This document shows positions 31,399 to 33,367 of a stretch of DNA of 33,367 nucleotides, piece by piece. Positions within the stretch are counted from its first letter, which is position 1, and each line of letters begins with the position of its first letter. The translations under genes were made by a program, and so were the position numbers. Source of the stretch: Coriobacteriaceae bacterium AF08-21 (lineage in GTDB: Bacteria; Actinomycetota; Coriobacteriia; Coriobacteriales; Coriobacteriaceae); the NCBI GenBank assembly GCA_027687465.1, contig JAQCQR010000024.1:1-33367 (forward strand), in the 5' to 3' direction. A model generated the notes under the pieces. It did not search any database, was not told where the DNA came from, and saw only the letters and a program-made list of their open reading frames with translations.

Positions 31399-31959
31399 AT
31401 GAAGTTTGTTTGCCCCGTTTGCGGTTATGTGGAAGAGTTCGACGGCGACCAGCTGCCCGAGGATTTCAAGTGCCCCCAGTGCGGCGTTCCCGGCTCTCGC
31501 TTCCTGAAGCAGGAGGAGGGTCAGCTCGAGTGGGCTGCCGAGCACGTCGTGGGCGTCGCCAAGATGGAGGGCGTCTCCGAGGACATCGTTGCTGACCTGC
31601 GCGCCAACTTTGAGGGCGAGTGCTCTGAGGTCGGTATGTACCTGGCCATGGCTCGCGTCGCTCATCGCGAGGGCTATCCCGAGATCGGCCTGTACTGGGA
31701 GAAGGCTGCCCACGAGGAGGCCGAGCACGCCGCCAAGTTCGCCGAGCTCCTGGGCGAGGTCGTGACCGACTCCACCAAGAAGAACCTCGAGATGCGCGTT
31801 GAGGCCGAAAACGGCGCCACCGCCGGCAAGACCGATCTTGCCAAGCGCGCCAAGGCCGCTGGCCTTGATGCCATTCACGACACCGTGCACGAGATGGCTC
31901 GCGACGAGGCCCGCCACGGCAAGGCTTTCGCCGGCCTGCTCAAGCGCTACTTTGGCTAA
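31399..31959 (+). CDS. Reverse rubrerythrin (N-terminal rubredoxin domain), peroxide/O2 detoxification
   Basis: 186 residues. The rubredoxin-like domain comes first, with Cys 5, 8 and 25, 28 (CPVC, CPQC), followed by a ferritin-like diiron domain (about 50-186) with E-C-S-E-V near 75, E-E-A-E-H near 108 and D-E-A-R-H near 170 as metal ligands. Rubredoxin first is the reverse rubrerythrin order of Clostridium and related anaerobes; such proteins act as NAD(P)H-dependent peroxidases with a reductase partner, cytoplasmic. AAAGGA is seven bases before the ATG. The frame back to 31294 covers the leader and is rejected. Neighbour of the divergent alcohol dehydrogenase; a terminator follows. Confidence 0.92.
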   Translation: MKFVCPVCGYVEEFDGDQLPEDFKCPQCGVPGSRFLKQEEGQLEWAAEHVVGVAKMEGVSEDIVADLRANFEGECSEVGMYLAMARVAHREGYPEIGLYWEKAAHEEAEHAAKFAELLGEVVTDSTKKNLEMRVEAENGATAGKTDLAKRAKAAGLDAIHDTVHEMARDEARHGKAFAGLLKRYFG

Positions 31960-31993
31960 GCCAACCGCTTGAGACATAACCTCTAGCTCGATG

Positions 31994-32024
31994 AGGCCCG
32001 GACCGTATTGGTTCGGGCCTTTTT
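31994..32024 (+). terminator. Rho-independent terminator of rubrerythrin
   Basis: AGGCCCGGACC (31994-32004), GTATT loop, GGTTCGGGCCT (32010-32020), one wobble pair, then TTTTT. A good match to the factor-independent form, 35 bp after the stop. Confidence 0.9.
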
Positions 32025-32090
32025 CGTGCCTCACGAACTTGTTAACGCCCTGAAATAGGACCGCCTTCGGCATCGGCTTCTCGTCAAAAA

Positions 32091-32213
32091 CTAAGTGAGT
32101 AGACTTTTTTGAACTTGCCGAGCAGGCCATCCATATCACTTTATAAAGCCGCAGGTAAATGCCTTGTTACAAAACGGCCTGGTCACCAAAGTGCCAAAAG
32201 CCTACTCACTTAG
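32091..32213 (+). repeat. 123-bp repeat with terminal inverted repeats, copy 2
   Basis: Begins CTAAGTGAGTAGACTTTTTT and ends AAAAGCCTACTCACTTAG, inverted copies over about 18 bp with one mismatch. Interior CCGCAGGTA is identical to copy 1 at 22394-22514, and the internal stem is CAGGCC/GGCCTG where copy 1 has AGCACA/TGTGCT. The right end encodes, on the minus strand, the last three residues and stop (L-S-E-stop) of the neighbouring gene, so insertion or origin of the element set the C-terminus of that protein. No clear target-site duplication. Confidence 0.8.
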
Positions 32214-33359
32214 AACCGCAGCCGTCCACGATCGAGCTGTTTTGTGTCTAACGGGCATCTTTCCGTCAATTACTCCCAATTTTGTCCAGTCAACGAACAG
32301 TTCAGACCGGAGTAATGTCTCAGCCCTTTGCTCATCTGAGCTTTTATCACGATATTCAGCATCGAGCATCCTGCATACGGCCTTAACGATCGCGTGGAAT
32401 CTACCCTCATCGGATATCTGTCTGTGCGTCAGGAGAAGTACATCGTAGCCCATGGCCTGAAGGGCCGTCATGCGGTCAGCGTCACGCAAGCCATCCCCTG
32501 TGCGTCCGTGCGAGGCCTTTCCCTGACATTCAATGGCCACCTGTCGCCTGCCGTCCGGCGAAGAAAGAAGTAGGTCGATATATACACGGGACTTTCCCAC
32601 AATCGCTCGAGCACTTGTGCTTAGCATCACTTCAACATTAAGCTCTATGCCGCAAAATCCTTCGCCTCCCAGGGATCGCGGCAGTGCAAGTAGCAAATAC
32701 GCCTCGACCTCAAAAGGCGACGCGGCACCCAATGGAACGAGTTGCGATACCGCTATAAATCTATTGCCGTAACGCATCCCGCAAACATCTGAACAAAAAC
32801 GGTCAAGGTCTCCGCCCAAAACCAAAGCGTCTCGACGCCATAAATTTGAGGCGGTGCCGTCCTCGGACGGGCAGCGCACCCAACCGAACGTTGTCGAAAT
32901 CGCGCCCGAATCAATTGCACGCGAAAGCTCCGCCTCAAGTGCCGCCGGCAGGGCGCACACCGCAAACAAGCCACACACCTCCGCCAATACCAAAAGAAGC
33001 TGAAGATCCGTCAGATGCCGCAACATGATGAATGCCGTCAGTAGAGGAGACGTAATCAAAAACCCATGCTCCGTTTCCAGCACGGATTCCCTGGGAAGCT
33101 CACCAAGAAACAGCCGCTGCCTAATGCTGGCAGGACAAGTCCGTTTGTTTCTCGTCCGAACCAATGTATACAACGGAAAACCGAGCGCGACCGCAGCCGT
33201 CGGGTTGCGGGCGAGATCATATCGCTGCCGGTCTTCTTCCGGTCGTGGAAGAGGCGGACACAAAGCGCGGACTTGAGGAGGCAAACGCCAGTACCTAAAA
33301 GCCGATATGTCACAAAGTAGATGGTAGCGCACAGAGATGTGGTGTAAGAGGCGGGGCAT
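32202..33359 (-). CDS. Protein with C-terminal Vsr/DUF559-like nuclease domain, possibly incomplete at its 5' end
   Basis: 385 residues from the ATG at 33359. The N-terminal 200 residues are of unknown family (LCDISAFRYWRLPP, then LPRESVLETEHG). The C-terminal domain (about 255-330) has the order Y-I-D-L-L-L, V-A-I-E-C-Q-G-K, S-H-G, a D-A-D-R-M-T-A-L helix and G-Y-D-V-L-L-L-T-H, the outline of DUF559/Vsr-like endonucleases, with Gln where Asp is usual after the Glu. That family relation is inferred. The ATG lies inside a palindrome at the window edge and has no SD; a GTG at 33332 (ahead of R-Y-H-L-L-C-D-I-S) is an alternative, and the true start may lie outside. The stop is within the 32091-32213 repeat. 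Confidence 0.65.
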   Translation of the reverse strand: MPRLLHHISVRYHLLCDISAFRYWRLPPQVRALCPPLPRPEEDRQRYDLARNPTAAVALGFPLYTLVRTRNKRTCPASIRQRLFLGELPRESVLETEHGFLITSPLLTAFIMLRHLTDLQLLLVLAEVCGLFAVCALPAALEAELSRAIDSGAISTTFGWVRCPSEDGTASNLWRRDALVLGGDLDRFCSDVCGMRYGNRFIAVSQLVPLGAASPFEVEAYLLLALPRSLGGEGFCGIELNVEVMLSTSARAIVGKSRVYIDLLLSSPDGRRQVAIECQGKASHGRTGDGLRDADRMTALQAMGYDVLLLTHRQISDEGRFHAIVKAVCRMLDAEYRDKSSDEQRAETLLRSELFVDWTKLGVIDGKMPVRHKTARSWTAAVLSE

Positions 33360-33367
33360 GCCCCGCC
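33350..33367. repeat. Perfect 18-bp palindrome at the window edge
   Basis: GGCGGGGCATGCCCCGCC reads the same on both strands and runs to the last base of the window. It contains the only upstream ATG of the nuclease-like gene, so that start is suspect. It may be the stem of a longer structure cut off by the boundary. Confidence 0.5.

Noticed and set aside
1..33367. tRNA, rRNA, CRISPR arrays, insertion-sequence transposases
   Set aside because: I looked for T-loop/acceptor patterns, regularly spaced repeats and DDE transposase motifs and found none convincing; a tool-based scan could still find a divergent tRNA.

Overview
This window looks like chromosomal DNA of a strict or near-strict anaerobic actinobacterium of the Coriobacteriia, most likely Collinsella or a close relative. 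The evidence is indirect: GC-rich coding DNA, frequent GTG/TTG starts with strong Shine-Dalgarno (SD) sites, a DUF3516-type actinobacterial helicase beside anaerobe hallmarks (a reverse rubrerythrin, an EtfAB pair with a ferredoxin domain fused to EtfA), and several small Coriobacteriia-like secreted proteins. No rRNA, tRNA, CRISPR array, transposase or prophage gene was found.

Layout. 1-2.0 kb: an AzlC/AzlD amino-acid exporter pair (minus strand) divergent from an HD-domain hydrolase. 2.0-5.6 kb: a minus-strand operon of an FAD-linked 2-hydroxyacid (probably lactate) dehydrogenase, EtfB and a ferredoxin-fused EtfA, which matches the electron-confurcating lactate dehydrogenase arrangement. 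6.0-9.2 kb: five plus-strand genes, four of them exported or membrane-anchored and of unknown function; one ends in a degenerate sortase-like sorting signal. 9.3-10.0 kb: a DUF554 membrane protein. 10.1-15.7 kb: a three-gene DNA-processing cassette (TerB-N/TerB-C protein, BrxD-like ATPase, Lhr/BrxHI-like helicase) behind a promoter that overlaps a LexA/SOS-type box. This is the best candidate in the window for an under-described system.

15.7-18.5 kb: Elp3 (tRNA wobble-uridine modification) abutting a membrane-anchored spermidine-synthase-like protein. 18.6-20.2 kb: an XRE regulator with a membrane tail, overlapping a DUF4097 protein built from repeated G-[S/A]-G-D units. 20.5-22.3 kb: a class I methyltransferase and TrmB. 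22.6-25.3 kb: the DUF3516 Ski2-like helicase, ended by a strong terminator. 25.4-31.1 kb: minus-strand genes for a DUF2130 coiled-coil protein, then (upstream) an Fe-alcohol dehydrogenase, aldehyde dehydrogenase, HIRAN protein, a small acidic/basic protein and a metallophosphoesterase, the last five apparently one transcription unit. 31.4-32.0 kb: reverse rubrerythrin with a Fur/PerR-like box and a structured leader. 32.2-33.4 kb: a protein with a Vsr/DUF559-like nuclease domain that runs to the window edge.

Non-coding structure of note: two ~121-123 bp copies of a repeat with 16-18 bp terminal inverted repeats (22.4 and 32.1 kb), whose interior hairpin appears to be kept by different base pairs in each copy; a second, shorter repeat pair (13.15 and 27.26 kb); and several inverted repeats at promoters.
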